This document shows positions 24,851 through 33,764 of a DNA stretch of 64,000 bases, piece by piece. How positions within the stretch are numbered: position 1 is the first letter of the stretch; every line of letters begins with the position of its first letter. The position numbers were made by a program, and so were the translations under genes. This DNA is from Mixta sp031457955 (lineage in GTDB: Bacteria > Pseudomonadota > Gammaproteobacteria > Enterobacterales > Enterobacteriaceae), in assembly GCF_031457955.1 (NCBI RefSeq), contig NZ_JAVDXN010000005.1:1-64000 (forward strand). Direction: 5' to 3'. Under the pieces are notes generated by a model. It ran no database searches. It was not told the origin of the DNA and saw nothing but the letters and a program-made list of their open reading frames with translations.

Positions 24851-26305
24851 TTACTTCGCCGGAATCACCTTCAGCAGCTCGGTCAACAGCTGCCAGTAAA
24901 GCGCGACGCTGCCGATATGTACCTGCTCATCTGGCGAGTGCGGGCCGGTAATGGTTGGGCCGATGGAAACCATATCCATATCCGGGTAAGGCTTCTTAAA
25001 CAGGCCGCACTCCAGACCGGCGTGGATGATCTGAATATTTGGCGTCTTGTTAAACAGGCGCTGATAGGTTTCGCGCACCAGCGCCATCACCGGCGAACTG
25101 GCGTCCGGCTGCCAGCCTGGGTAGCTGCCTTTCGCTGCGCCTTGCGCACCGGCCAGCTCACACAGCGAGCTCAGCATCGTTACCACGTAATCTTTGCCGC
25201 TGTCGATCAGCGAGCGAATCAGGCTGTTGATTTTCGCTTCGTGTTCGCTCATCGATACCACACCCACGTTCAGCGAGGTTTCTACCACGCCTTTCGCCAC
25301 GTCTGAGTTACGGATTACCCCGTTCGGCGTGATGTTCAGCAGCGCAATAAACCGATCGCGGCTGTCAGCCGTTAGCGCCGCGCCGCTAGCTACCGGCTCG
25401 GTTTGCAGCGTGATGTTTTTCTCAATCAGGCCCAGCTCGTTCTGTAAGGTCGCCAGATACCCCATCGCCGCAGACTTCAGCGCATCGATTTTTGCCGCAG
25501 GCAGGGCGAAAGTGGCGTAGGCTTCACGCGGGATCGCGTTGCGCAGCGTACCGCCGGTAAAATCGATCAGACGCAGATCGTATTCGCGTGCGTGCAGCGC
25601 CAGGAAACGTACCAGCAGCTTGTTGGCGTTGCCCAAACCCAGATGAATCTCTGCGCCGGAGTGACCGCCTTTCAACCCTTTCAGCGTCAGGCGCAGCGTC
25701 TCATAGTCGGCCGGAACCGCTTCACGTTGCAGCGGCAGCGTAGCGGTAAAATCGATACCGCCAGCGCAACCCATATAGATTTCGCCTTCCTCTTCGGAAT
25801 CGGTATTAATCAGAATCTCAGCCTGTAGCCAGTTCGGCTGTAAGCCAAACGCGCCATCCATGCCGGTCTCTTCCGTCATGGTCAGCAGCACTTCCAGCGG
25901 GCCGTGCTGCACGCTTTCGTCAGCCAGCACCGCCAGCGCCGACGCCATACCGATGCCGTTATCCGCGCCCAGCGTGGTGCCGCGCGCTTTTACCCATTCG
26001 CCATCAACCCACGGCTGGATCGGATCTTTAGTAAAATCGTGCGCCGTATCGTTATTCTTCTGCGGCACCATATCCAGGTGCGCCTGCAGCGCCACCGGCT
26101 TACGGTTTTCCATGCCCGGCGTGGCGGGCTTACGGATCAAAATATTGCCGACCTGATCACGTTCGCACCAGAAGCCTTTTTCCTTTGCCCAGGAGAGAAT
26201 GTGCTGCGCCAGCGCTTCTTCATGGAAAGAAGGATGCGGAATGGAGCAGATTTTGGCGAAGATATCCCACAGCGGCTGTGGAGAGAGTTGAGACAATTCA
26301 GACAC
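24851..26305 (-). CDS. pepD: Cytosol aminoacyl-histidine dipeptidase (peptidase D)
   Basis: This M20-family zinc dipeptidase cleaves Xaa-His and other dipeptides. Length 484 aa fits PepD. Metal and catalytic residues are in VALQAHLDMVPQ (His-x-Asp), GTTLGADNGIGMASAL (bridging Asp), MTEETGMDGAFGL (Glu-Glu) and NTDSEEEGEIYMG. A later IHAGLECGLF gives the final His. It is divergent from gpt across about 250 bases, as in E. coli. Confidence 0.97.
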   Translation of the reverse strand: MSELSQLSPQPLWDIFAKICSIPHPSFHEEALAQHILSWAKEKGFWCERDQVGNILIRKPATPGMENRKPVALQAHLDMVPQKNNDTAHDFTKDPIQPWVDGEWVKARGTTLGADNGIGMASALAVLADESVQHGPLEVLLTMTEETGMDGAFGLQPNWLQAEILINTDSEEEGEIYMGCAGGIDFTATLPLQREAVPADYETLRLTLKGLKGGHSGAEIHLGLGNANKLLVRFLALHAREYDLRLIDFTGGTLRNAIPREAYATFALPAAKIDALKSAAMGYLATLQNELGLIEKNITLQTEPVASGAALTADSRDRFIALLNITPNGVIRNSDVAKGVVETSLNVGVVSMSEHEAKINSLIRSLIDSGKDYVVTMLSSLCELAGAQGAAKGSYPGWQPDASSPVMALVRETYQRLFNKTPNIQIIHAGLECGLFKKPYPDMDMVSIGPTITGPHSPDEQVHIGSVALYWQLLTELLKVIPAK

Positions 26306-26558
26306 GACAGGTCTCCTGTGTCATCGGTGCGCGGCTGCGCATCGTTGCGAAATTTTTAGTATGCGATCGCCGTCAGCGAATCTGACGTGATGGGTTGAGA
26401 ATACCATTCTTTGTTGCCCGCTGCGCAGTCAGGCGCGTTAAAATGCGGCAACCGCGCAATCCGATGCTGGTTTTTAACGCGTCAGATCCTTATAATGCCG
26501 CGCAACCTTTTCCCATTGCATATTTTTTAGGCCAACTCAATTGGTCGGGATTCCTTTT

Positions 26559-27017
26559 ATGAGCGAAAAATACGTCGTCACCTGGGACATGTTGCAGATT
26601 CATGCCCGTAAACTGGCTCAGCGCCTGCTTCCTGTTGAACAGTGGAAAGGCATTATTGCGGTAAGCCGCGGTGGCCTGGTTCCGGCTGCGCTGCTGGCGC
26701 GCGAACTCTCTATCCGCTATGTCGATACCGTTTGTATCTCCAGCTATGACCACGACCACCAGCGCGAAATGAACGTGCTGAAGCGTGCGGAAGGCGATGG
26801 CGAAGGCTTTATCGTGATTGATGACCTGGTGGATACCGGCGGCACCGCTCAGGCAATCCGTGAAATGTATCCGAAAGCGCGTTTTGTCACCATCTTCGCT
26901 AAACCAGCCGGCGCGCCGCTGGTGGACGATTATGTGGTTGATATCGCACAGAATACCTGGATTGAGCAGCCGTGGGATATGGGCGTCGCCTTTGTTCCGC
27001 CTATCGTTAATCGCTGA
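26559..27017 (+). CDS. gpt: Xanthine-guanine phosphoribosyltransferase
   Basis: This purine salvage enzyme attaches ribose-5-phosphate from PRPP to guanine and xanthine. The 152-aa length equals E. coli Gpt. The PRPP loop is IVIDDLVDTGGTAQAI, and the N-terminal part has IIAVSRGGLVPAALLAREL. The ATG at 26559 (MSEKYVVTWDML) is the conserved start. The frame is open six codons upstream without a better ribosome site. Confidence 0.97.
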   Translation: MSEKYVVTWDMLQIHARKLAQRLLPVEQWKGIIAVSRGGLVPAALLARELSIRYVDTVCISSYDHDHQREMNVLKRAEGDGEGFIVIDDLVDTGGTAQAIREMYPKARFVTIFAKPAGAPLVDDYVVDIAQNTWIEQPWDMGVAFVPPIVNR

Positions 27018-27031
27018 TTGACCTGCATCAA

Positions 27032-27066
27032 AACAACGCCCGGTTCGTCCGGGCGTTGTTGTTTCT
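27032..27066 (+). terminator. Terminator of gpt
   Basis: AACAACGCCCGG and CCGGGCGTTGTT form a 12-bp stem with a TTCGT loop, followed by GTTTC. It lies 15 bases after the stop codon. Confidence 0.82.
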
Positions 27067-27138
27067 GCTGGTCGCGCCTCTGTAACGGGTGAAGTACACT
27101 GTAGTCTCGTCATTGCGCGACGGCAGGAGAGCGATACC

Positions 27139-28383
27139 ATGTCAGCAAAAAATCTCAGCGAAGAGCTATTCAAACCCCGTTTTAAACACCCGGAAACCTC
27201 ATCGCTGGTGCGCCAGCGTCATCATCGTACCTCAACCGTTCAATCCACGCTGGATGGTGAAAGCCATACCGGCTGGTATCGCCTGCTTAATCGTCTGCTC
27301 TGGAGCTGGCGCGGCCTGTCGCCGATTGAAATCAGCGAAGTGCTGGCGCGCATTGCTGCCAGTCCGGCGGAGCGCACCAGCGAAGACCTGTTGGATACGG
27401 TCATCGGCTATCGCGGCGGCAACTGGATATATGAGTGGAGCAAGCAGGCGGCGCTGTGGCAGCAGAAGGCGATGGACGCGGGCGATGCGCCGGAAGCGGG
27501 CGAGCACTGGCTGCATGCGGTGAATCTCTATAGCCTGGCCGCCTGGCCGCATATTAAAGGCGATGAGCTGGCCGAGCAGGCGCAAACGCTGGCCAACCGC
27601 GCCTATGAAGAAGCCACGCTGCGTCTGCCCGGCGAGCTGAAAGAGCTGGAGTTTCCCGTTGAAGGCGGCGGGGCAGTGACCGGCTTCCTGCATATGCCGC
27701 CTGCGGTCAGCGCGCCTTATCCCACGGTGCTGCTGTGCGGTAATCTGGATAGCCTGCAAATCGATCACTATCGTCTGTTTCACGATTATCTGGCGCCACG
27801 CGGCGTGGCGATGCTGACGATTGATATGCCCTCGGTGGGCTTTTCCTCTAAATGGAAACTAACCCAGGATACCAGCTTCCTGCATCAGCAGGTGCTGCGC
27901 GGCCTGGAATCGGTGCCCTGGGTGGATCATACGCGCGTAGCAATGCTGGGCTATCGTTTTGGCGCGAATGTCGCGGTACGTCTGGCTTACCTTGAGGCAC
28001 AGCGCCTGCGCGGCGTGGCTTGCCTGGGGCCGATTGTTCATGCGCTGCTGGCCAATTCTGCTCAGCAGGCGCGCGTACCGGATATGTATATTGACGTGCT
28101 GGCGAGCCGGTTGGGCATGCCACGCGCGACGGATGACGTGCTGCGTACCGAACTGAACCGTTACTCGCTGAAAACCCAGGGATTGCTGGGACGCCGCACG
28201 CCGACGCCGATGCTGGCAGGCTACTGGCAGAACGATCCCTGGAGCCCGGAAGAGGATGCGCGATTGATTGTTAACTCATCAGCAAACGGCAAGCTGTTAC
28301 CGATCGGCTTCTCGCCGGTGCTGGGCAACTTCGATCGGGCGCTGCAAACCCTCTGTGACTGGCTGGTACAACAGTTGAAGTGA
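27139..28383 (+). CDS. frsA: Esterase FrsA (fermentation-respiration switch protein)
   Basis: This 414-aa alpha/beta-hydrolase fold protein matches FrsA, described as a partner of the glucose PTS protein IIA-Glc and as an esterase. The N-terminal half is helical. The C-terminal half has VLLCGNLDSLQIDHY, LTIDMPSVGFSSKW and the strand VAMLGYRFGANVAVRLAY in place of the usual nucleophile elbow. That segment has no Ser (GYRFG), consistent with doubts about classical esterase catalysis in this family. It sits between gpt and crl as in E. coli. Confidence 0.95.
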   Translation: MSAKNLSEELFKPRFKHPETSSLVRQRHHRTSTVQSTLDGESHTGWYRLLNRLLWSWRGLSPIEISEVLARIAASPAERTSEDLLDTVIGYRGGNWIYEWSKQAALWQQKAMDAGDAPEAGEHWLHAVNLYSLAAWPHIKGDELAEQAQTLANRAYEEATLRLPGELKELEFPVEGGGAVTGFLHMPPAVSAPYPTVLLCGNLDSLQIDHYRLFHDYLAPRGVAMLTIDMPSVGFSSKWKLTQDTSFLHQQVLRGLESVPWVDHTRVAMLGYRFGANVAVRLAYLEAQRLRGVACLGPIVHALLANSAQQARVPDMYIDVLASRLGMPRATDDVLRTELNRYSLKTQGLLGRRTPTPMLAGYWQNDPWSPEEDARLIVNSSANGKLLPIGFSPVLGNFDRALQTLCDWLVQQLK

Positions 28384-28443
28384 TAAGTTGCTATTTTGCC
28401 TCAGTTTGCTAAAACTGTTAGCTCATTTAAGGAGGTGTAAACC

Positions 28444-28845
28444 ATGACGTTACCAAGTGGACATCCAAGAAGCCGGTTACTTAAACGTTTTACCGCACTG
28501 GGTCCCTATATTCGCGAGCAAAAATGCGAAAATGAGCGGTTCTTTTTTGACTGCCTGGCCGTTTGCGTCAATGTTAAGCCTGCGCCGGAAAGCCGCGAGT
28601 TCTGGGGGTGGTGGCTGGAGCTGGATGCGCAATCCGATCACTTTACCTATCAATATTTCTATGGCCTGCACGATAAAGATGGCAACTGGAAGCCATGCGC
28701 CATCAAAGGCAAAGAAAACGAAGAAAAGCTGGAAAGTACGCTGCGCAATTTCCATGAACGCCTGAAAGCCACGCTGGCCGAGCTGGAGCTGGGATTGTTG
28801 CCTGCTGAGGGAGCCAACGAACAGCCGGTACAGTTAACCGCCTGA
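28444..28845 (+). CDS. crl: Sigma factor-binding protein Crl
   Basis: This small protein (133 aa) binds the stationary-phase sigma factor RpoS and favours its assembly into RNA polymerase. It matches E. coli Crl closely: MTLPSGHPRSRLLKRFTALG, FFFDCLAVCVNVKPAPESRE and FWGWWLELDAQ. The start has a strong AAGGAGGTG site eleven bases upstream. It is convergent with phoE. Confidence 0.97.
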   Translation: MTLPSGHPRSRLLKRFTALGPYIREQKCENERFFFDCLAVCVNVKPAPESREFWGWWLELDAQSDHFTYQYFYGLHDKDGNWKPCAIKGKENEEKLESTLRNFHERLKATLAELELGLLPAEGANEQPVQLTA

Positions 28846-28862
28846 TCGTCCGTTTTGAACAG

Positions 28863-28893
28863 AAAAGGGCAGACATCGCGTCTGCCCTTTTTT
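28863..28893. terminator. Bidirectional terminator between crl and phoE
   Basis: AAAAGGGCAGA and TCTGCCCTTTT form an 11-bp stem around CATCGCG, with T residues following. The A-run on the left lets it act on both strands. Confidence 0.88.
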
Positions 28894-28975
28894 GCATGAT
28901 TACCGCACCAGGCGGCCAACGTTCTGTTGCAGCAATACAGATGTATTCAGAACGCTGACCGCGTGATGCCGGATA

Positions 28976-30094
28976 TCAGAACTGGTAAGTCATGCCCACC
29001 GCAACGATATCGTCGGTGTTGCGGTTCAGCTTGTTGTCGTCGTCCAGCAGGTTGATTTTGTAATCAACGAAGGCGGACATGTTTTTGTTGAAGTAGTAGG
29101 TTGCGCCTACGTCAGCAAATTTAATGTAGTCCGCATCGCCCAGGCCGTTTTCCATATCTTTGACTTTCGTCTGTACGTAAGCCAGTGACGGACGCAGGCC
29201 GAAATCAAACTGATACTGCGCAACTAACTCAATGTTCTGCAGCTTGTTGGCGTAGCCAGCAACATTTTCTACGGAGCCATTAACGTTAACGTTGCTGCCG
29301 CTAATCGGGTTCATATTGCGGGTTTCCGCGTAGGTTGCCGCCAGATAAACGCCGTTGTCGTCATATTTAAGGCCGGTTGCCCAGGCTTCTGCTTTCTCGC
29401 CGCCGCCGTAGATACTGTTTTTCTGGTTCAGCGTACGGTTAGAAGAAGAGACCGCAGCCTTCAGGCTCAGGCTATCGATAATTTTATAAGAAAGCGATGC
29501 GGCCATGCCGTCACCGTTGGACACGCCGTCACCACGCGTAGGTGAGTTTTCGTTTTTGCCCTGATACTGCAGCGCAAAGTCCAGGCCATCTACCAGGCCG
29601 AAGAAATTGCTGTTGCGATAGGTGGCAACGCCGTTGGTGCGGGTCAGCATATAGACGTCAGCGGAGGTATAACCGGTGGCGCCAAATTCAGGCATCATAT
29701 CGGTAATGGCTTCTACATCATAAATCAGACCGTAGTTGCGGCCGTAATCCAGTGAGCCGTAATTACCCGCTTTGATACCGGCAAAGCCGAGACGCGTTTT
29801 GTTACCGCTGTTCGCATCGCCGCCTTCTGAGTTGCTCAGGTTATATTGATATTCCCACTGACCGTAACCGGTCATCAGTTCATTAATTTGCGTCTGACCT
29901 TTAAAACCAATACGCACATAAGATTTGTCGGCGTTGTTGTTGGCATTGGTGTCAGCGTCGCTCATGTAACGCATTGCTTTCAATTTGCCATAAAAATCAA
30001 GCTTGTTGCCGTCCTTATTGTACACTTCTGCTGCCTGTGCCGCGGTGCTCAGTGCCAGTGCGGAAACCAGTAGTGCCAATGCGCTCTTTTTCAT
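28976..30094 (-). CDS. phoE: Outer membrane porin (PhoE-locus trimeric porin)
   Basis: This 372-aa general diffusion porin has a 21-residue signal peptide (MKKSALALLVSALALSTAAQ-A) and the family start AEVYNKDGNKLDFYGKL. It ends in the beta-barrel signature aromatic residue (GMTYQF). Loop 3 carries MMPEFGATGYTSADVYM, the constriction loop seen in OmpC/OmpF/PhoE. The position between crl and proB is that of phoE. It is about 20 residues longer than E. coli PhoE, mostly in exposed loops. Whether its selectivity is for anions is not readable here. Confidence 0.88.
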   Translation of the reverse strand: MKKSALALLVSALALSTAAQAAEVYNKDGNKLDFYGKLKAMRYMSDADTNANNNADKSYVRIGFKGQTQINELMTGYGQWEYQYNLSNSEGGDANSGNKTRLGFAGIKAGNYGSLDYGRNYGLIYDVEAITDMMPEFGATGYTSADVYMLTRTNGVATYRNSNFFGLVDGLDFALQYQGKNENSPTRGDGVSNGDGMAASLSYKIIDSLSLKAAVSSSNRTLNQKNSIYGGGEKAEAWATGLKYDDNGVYLAATYAETRNMNPISGSNVNVNGSVENVAGYANKLQNIELVAQYQFDFGLRPSLAYVQTKVKDMENGLGDADYIKFADVGATYYFNKNMSAFVDYKINLLDDDNKLNRNTDDIVAVGMTYQF

Positions 30095-30170
30095 TTGTTA
30101 TTAATCCCAATGAGTAAAAAATATGCTGTTTTGAAAACGCTTATAACTGCGGGTACGTTGTACCGTTATT

Positions 30171-30190
30171 TTATGAATGTTTTATGAAGC
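30171..30190 (-). promoter_or_regulatory. Candidate PhoB (pho) box upstream of phoE
   Basis: Read on the minus strand, two direct copies of TTCATAA lie 11 bases apart, the spacing of PhoB half-sites (consensus CTGTCATA-type). It lies 77 bases before the porin start. The match is partial, so this is tentative. Confidence 0.45.
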
Positions 30191-30335
30191 TTTCGCTGTT
30201 TTCTTGTGAAAACAGAACTTTTAGTCTACGCGACTGTCGCTGATTTTACATGCTTTTCCCGCGGCGGTGGTTGGCATCTTTGCTTACTCCTGCTAAAACG
30301 TCCCTTCAAAGACATTTTTACTACGGCAGGACATC

Positions 30336-31439
30336 ATGAGCGGCAGTCAGACCTTAGTGGTCAAGCTGGGAACCAGCGTGCTGACCGGCGGATCGCGTCG
30401 GTTAAATCGGGCACATATAGTGGAGTTAGTTCGTCAGTGCGCACAGCAGCACGCGGCGGGCCATCGAATTGTGATTGTTACCTCTGGCGCGATGGCTGCC
30501 GGACGTGAGCACCTGGGCTACCCGGAACTGCCGCCTACCATCGCCTCAAAGCAGCTGCTGGCTGCGGTGGGGCAGAGCCGTTTGATTCAACTGTGGGAAC
30601 AGCTGTTTTCGATCTATGGCATCAATATCGGTCAGATGCTGCTGACGCGCGCAGATATGGAGGATCGTGAGCGCTTCCTTAACGCGCGCGATACGCTGCG
30701 TGCGCTGCTGGATAACAACATCGTGCCGGTGATCAACGAGAACGACGCGGTGGCGACGGCAGAGATCAAAGTAGGCGACAACGATAACCTGTCGGCGCTG
30801 GCGGCTATGCTGGCCGGAGCCGATAAGCTGCTACTGTTAACCGACCAGCAAGGGCTGTTTACCGCCGATCCGCGCAATAATCCGCAGGCTGAGTTAATCA
30901 GCGACGTGCATGGCATCGACGATGCGCTGCGAACCATTGCGGGCGACAGCGTTTCCGGCCTGGGCACCGGCGGCATGGCGACCAAATTGCAGGCGGCGGA
31001 TGTCGCCTGTCGCTCGGGAATTGATGTGATTATCGCGGCGGGCAGCCGTCCGGGCGTGATTGGCGATGTCATTGCAGGCAAACCGGTTGGCACGCGTTTC
31101 CATGCCGGGCAATCGCCGCTGGAGACACGCAAGCGCTGGATCTTCGGCGCGCCGCCAGCCGGAGAGATTATTATCGACGACGGCGCACTGTCGGCGGTGC
31201 TGGAGCGCGGCAGCTCGCTGTTGCCAAAAGGTATCCGCGAAGTGAGCGGTAACTTTTCACGCGGTGAAGTTATCCGCATTCGCAGCCTGCTCGGGCGCGA
31301 TGTGGCGCACGGCGTATCGCGCTACAACAGCGATGCGCTGCGCATGATTGCCGGTCACCACAGCCAGGAGATCACCAACATCCTGGGTTATGAATACGGT
31401 CCGGTGGCGATGCACCGCGACGATATGATTGTCAGCTAA
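30336..31439 (+). CDS. proB: Glutamate 5-kinase
   Basis: This is the first enzyme of proline biosynthesis; it phosphorylates glutamate and is feedback-inhibited by proline. The 367-aa length equals E. coli ProB. The amino acid kinase domain has VVKLGTSVLTGG, IVTSGAMAAGREHLG, PVINENDAVAT and GTGGMATKLQAADVA. A C-terminal PUA domain follows from about residue 275. It is the first gene of proBA, with a 10-base gap. Confidence 0.98.
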   Translation: MSGSQTLVVKLGTSVLTGGSRRLNRAHIVELVRQCAQQHAAGHRIVIVTSGAMAAGREHLGYPELPPTIASKQLLAAVGQSRLIQLWEQLFSIYGINIGQMLLTRADMEDRERFLNARDTLRALLDNNIVPVINENDAVATAEIKVGDNDNLSALAAMLAGADKLLLLTDQQGLFTADPRNNPQAELISDVHGIDDALRTIAGDSVSGLGTGGMATKLQAADVACRSGIDVIIAAGSRPGVIGDVIAGKPVGTRFHAGQSPLETRKRWIFGAPPAGEIIIDDGALSAVLERGSSLLPKGIREVSGNFSRGEVIRIRSLLGRDVAHGVSRYNSDALRMIAGHHSQEITNILGYEYGPVAMHRDDMIVS

Positions 31440-31449
31440 GGAGCCTTTA

Positions 31450-32703
31450 ATGCTGGAAGAGATGGGCAAGGCGGCCAAAGCGGCCTCATATCAGCTTGCC
31501 ACGCTGAGCACCACGGAGAAAAACCGCGTACTGATGACCATTGCTGACCAGCTGGAAGCGCAGAGCGACGCGATTCTGGCGGCTAATCAGCAGGACCTGG
31601 CGGATGCGCGCGATAACGGTATGAGCGAAGCGCTGCTGGATCGCCTGATGCTGAACCCGGCGCGCCTGAAGGGGATTGCGGACGACGTGCGTCAGGTTTG
31701 TCGGCTGGCTGACCCGGTGGGGCTGTTGATTGACGGCGGAAGGCTCGACAGCGGCTTGCGCATTGAGCGCCGCCGCGTGCCGCTGGGCGTGGTAGGCGTG
31801 ATTTACGAGGCACGCCCTAACGTGACGGTGGATGTCGCTTCGCTGTGCCTGAAGACCGGCAATGCGGTGATCCTGCGCGGCGGTAAAGAGACATATCGCA
31901 CCAACGGCGCCACGGTGCGCGTTATCCAGTCGGCGCTGCAGCAGCACGGACTGCCTGCGGGCGCGGTGCAGGCGATTGAAAGCCCTGACCGCGAGCTGGT
32001 TAATCAGCTGCTGAAGCTGGATCGCTACGTCGATATGCTGATCCCGCGCGGTGGCGCAGGATTGCATAAGCTGTGCCGTGAGCAGTCAACCATTCCGGTG
32101 ATTACCGGCGGCATTGGTGTTTGCCATATCTATATTGATGTCAGCTATGAGCTGGACGCGGCGCTGAAGGTGATCGTGAATGCGAAAAAGCAGCGCCCGA
32201 GCGCCTGTAACTCGGTGGAGACGCTGCTGATTAACGAAGCCATTGCCGACGCATTTTTGCCTGCGCTCAGCCAGCGTATGGCGCAGGAAGGCGTGAAGCT
32301 GCATGCCGATGCGCGTTCGCTGCCGCTGTTGCAGCAGGGCCAGGCGGAAGTGGAAGCGGTGAAAGAGGGCGAGTATGACGACGAATGGCTGTCGCTCGAT
32401 CTCAATGTACGCATTGTGAAGGATATGGACGAGGCGATCGCACATATTCGCGAGCACGGCACCCAGCACTCTGATGCCATTTTGACGCGCGACACGCGCA
32501 CCGCCGAACGCTTTGTTAACCAGGTGGATTCATCCGCGGTGTATGTGAACGCCAGCACCCGTTTTACCGACGGCGGCCAGTTTGGCCTGGGCGCGGAAGT
32601 GGCGGTCAGCACCCAGAAGCTGCACGCGCGCGGCCCGATGGGCCTGGAGGCGTTAACCACCTACAAATGGGTGGCATACGGCAATGATACGGTACGTTTA
32701 TAG
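31450..32703 (+). CDS. proA: Gamma-glutamyl phosphate reductase
   Basis: This NADPH-dependent enzyme reduces glutamyl-5-phosphate to the semialdehyde in proline synthesis. The aldehyde dehydrogenase fold is seen in LGVVGVIYEARPNVTVDVA, ILRGGKETYRTN and the active-site Cys in AKKQRPSACNSVETLL. A second signature, SSAVYVNASTRFTDGGQFGLG, lies near the end. The ATG at 31450 after AAGGAGCC gives 417 aa, as in E. coli. The frame is open seven codons upstream. Confidence 0.98.
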   Translation: MLEEMGKAAKAASYQLATLSTTEKNRVLMTIADQLEAQSDAILAANQQDLADARDNGMSEALLDRLMLNPARLKGIADDVRQVCRLADPVGLLIDGGRLDSGLRIERRRVPLGVVGVIYEARPNVTVDVASLCLKTGNAVILRGGKETYRTNGATVRVIQSALQQHGLPAGAVQAIESPDRELVNQLLKLDRYVDMLIPRGGAGLHKLCREQSTIPVITGGIGVCHIYIDVSYELDAALKVIVNAKKQRPSACNSVETLLINEAIADAFLPALSQRMAQEGVKLHADARSLPLLQQGQAEVEAVKEGEYDDEWLSLDLNVRIVKDMDEAIAHIREHGTQHSDAILTRDTRTAERFVNQVDSSAVYVNASTRFTDGGQFGLGAEVAVSTQKLHARGPMGLEALTTYKWVAYGNDTVRL

Positions 32704-32742
32704 CGTAATCCGCGCTATCTGACGATAAAAGCAGCATACGAT

Positions 32743-32776
32743 GCGGCGCCTCTTGACTCAGGCGCCGCTTTTTTTT
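32743..32776 (+). terminator. Terminator of proBA
   Basis: GCGGCGCCT and AGGCGCCGC form a 9-bp stem around CTTGACTC, followed by eight T residues. Confidence 0.92.
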
Positions 32777-32807
32777 AACGTTACAGCCCGTAGCACCTCT
32801 CCTGAAA

Positions 32808-32883
32808 GCCGATATAGCTCAGTTGGTAGAGCAGCGCATTCGTAATGCGAAGGTCGTAGGTTCGACTCCTATTATCGGCACCA
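32808..32883 (+). tRNA. thrW: tRNA-Thr (CGT), thrW integration site
   Basis: This 76-base tRNA has GCCGATA/TATCGGC acceptor arms, anticodon CGT in CATTCGTAATG, T-arm GGTTCGACTCC and encoded CCA. Sequence and place after proA match thrW. In E. coli this gene is the attachment site of the CP4-6 prophage, and here an island also begins right after it. Confidence 0.97.
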
Positions 32884-32952
32884 TCACCTAGTTTCCTCAA
32901 ATCAACTCACATTAATAAAGTCTTTCAAAATATAGCAATTAAGCTGATTCCA

Positions 32953-32987
32953 GTCGTTTGAGGTCAACCCCTGTCATTTGAAATCAA
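32953..32987 (+). repeat. Imperfect direct repeats, possible integrase arm sites
   Basis: GTCGTTTGAGGTCAA (32953-32967) and GTCATTTGAAATCAA (32973-32987) agree at 12 of 15 positions and start exactly 20 bases apart. They lie 70 bases after the thrW 3' end, where an integrase would bind arm-type sites. A further CAAATCAAC-like copy lies at about 32898. The role is inferred. Confidence 0.4.
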
Positions 32988-33700
32988 CATGCAATTGGAG
33001 ACACAAGCAGGGGCATGTTTTGTTCAGTCCGGTATGCTCCAATGATGTTGGATATATGTAAGGTTGAAGCCGTCAAAAGAGAAGAGCTATAGCATACGTT
33101 CGTAATGAATATTTGTTTCTCTCATACCATCAGTTCCAGTGTGCTGAATAACTAGGGCAGGGTTAAAGAGTTGATGAATGGTTTACCATTCGATGAACGG
33201 CAAAAAGCGTTAAAGCTGCTTCTGACCGCGCAAAATGCGGATGAATAGTCTGGCAGGAATGAGTAATCTATCCCCGGATTTTTTACAAACGATTTCAGTT
33301 TCAAAAAGATTAAAAATAATATACTTCAGTTGGTTATGGTTCCTCGTTTAACGAGGGGGTCCAAAAAAAGACCACCTAAAAATTTTTATCCAATTAAATT
33401 CAATTGCTTACTAAAAACAGATAACGACAGCGGCGATACGAAAAGTGAAAAAAAGTGAATTTTTTTCACTCATTTCAGTTTTGCTTCGCTGCGTATCTTC
33501 ATGTCTGGCGCGCTCTGGCGGTGCTGTTGTATAAAATTCCAACTGAAAAATTTTTGTGATCTGAAATCGGCAGGCGGGTGCGGTGTAGTGAGATTTTGAT
33601 CTGTTTGATAGTAGGTTTTCCCTTTCATAATGAAGTAACAATTGATGCTTTAAGAAAGCTTTTTTATCAATTAAATTGATATTAAATCCTGAAGTGCTGT

Positions 33701-33728
33701 ATTGATCCTGTAAGTAAATTAATATAAT
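33701..33728 (+). promoter_or_regulatory. Candidate promoter of the island ATPase gene
   Basis: TTGATC (33702-33707) and a perfect TATAAT (33723-33728) are separated by 15 bases, slightly short of the usual 17. The start codon of the ATPase is 36 bases downstream. An overlapping ATTGAT gives a 16-base spacer. Confidence 0.45.
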
Positions 33729-33764
33729 TTATAGCAAAAATTTCAGTAACCAGAAGGAATGAAA

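Larger units (their letters stand above)
32884..33764. other. Decayed left part of the thrW island
   Basis: This stretch of 881 bases has no intact gene. Base use is AT-rich and unlike proA. It contains imperfect direct repeats near the tRNA (32953-32987) and a 24-codon open end (33174-33248) that ends in a TAG and could be the tail of a lost gene. It also has a CCTCGTTTAACGAGG hairpin without T-run (33342-33356) and a candidate promoter for the ATPase gene. I read it as debris of an integrated element. Confidence 0.6.

Noticed and set aside
33342..33356. CCTCGTTTAACGAGG hairpin as a terminator
   Set aside because: No T-run follows on either strand and no supported gene ends nearby.
33411..33641. 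76-codon minus-strand frame in the thrW island
   Set aside because: No ribosome site, no recognisable motif, unusual composition, and it lies in a stretch that otherwise looks like debris.
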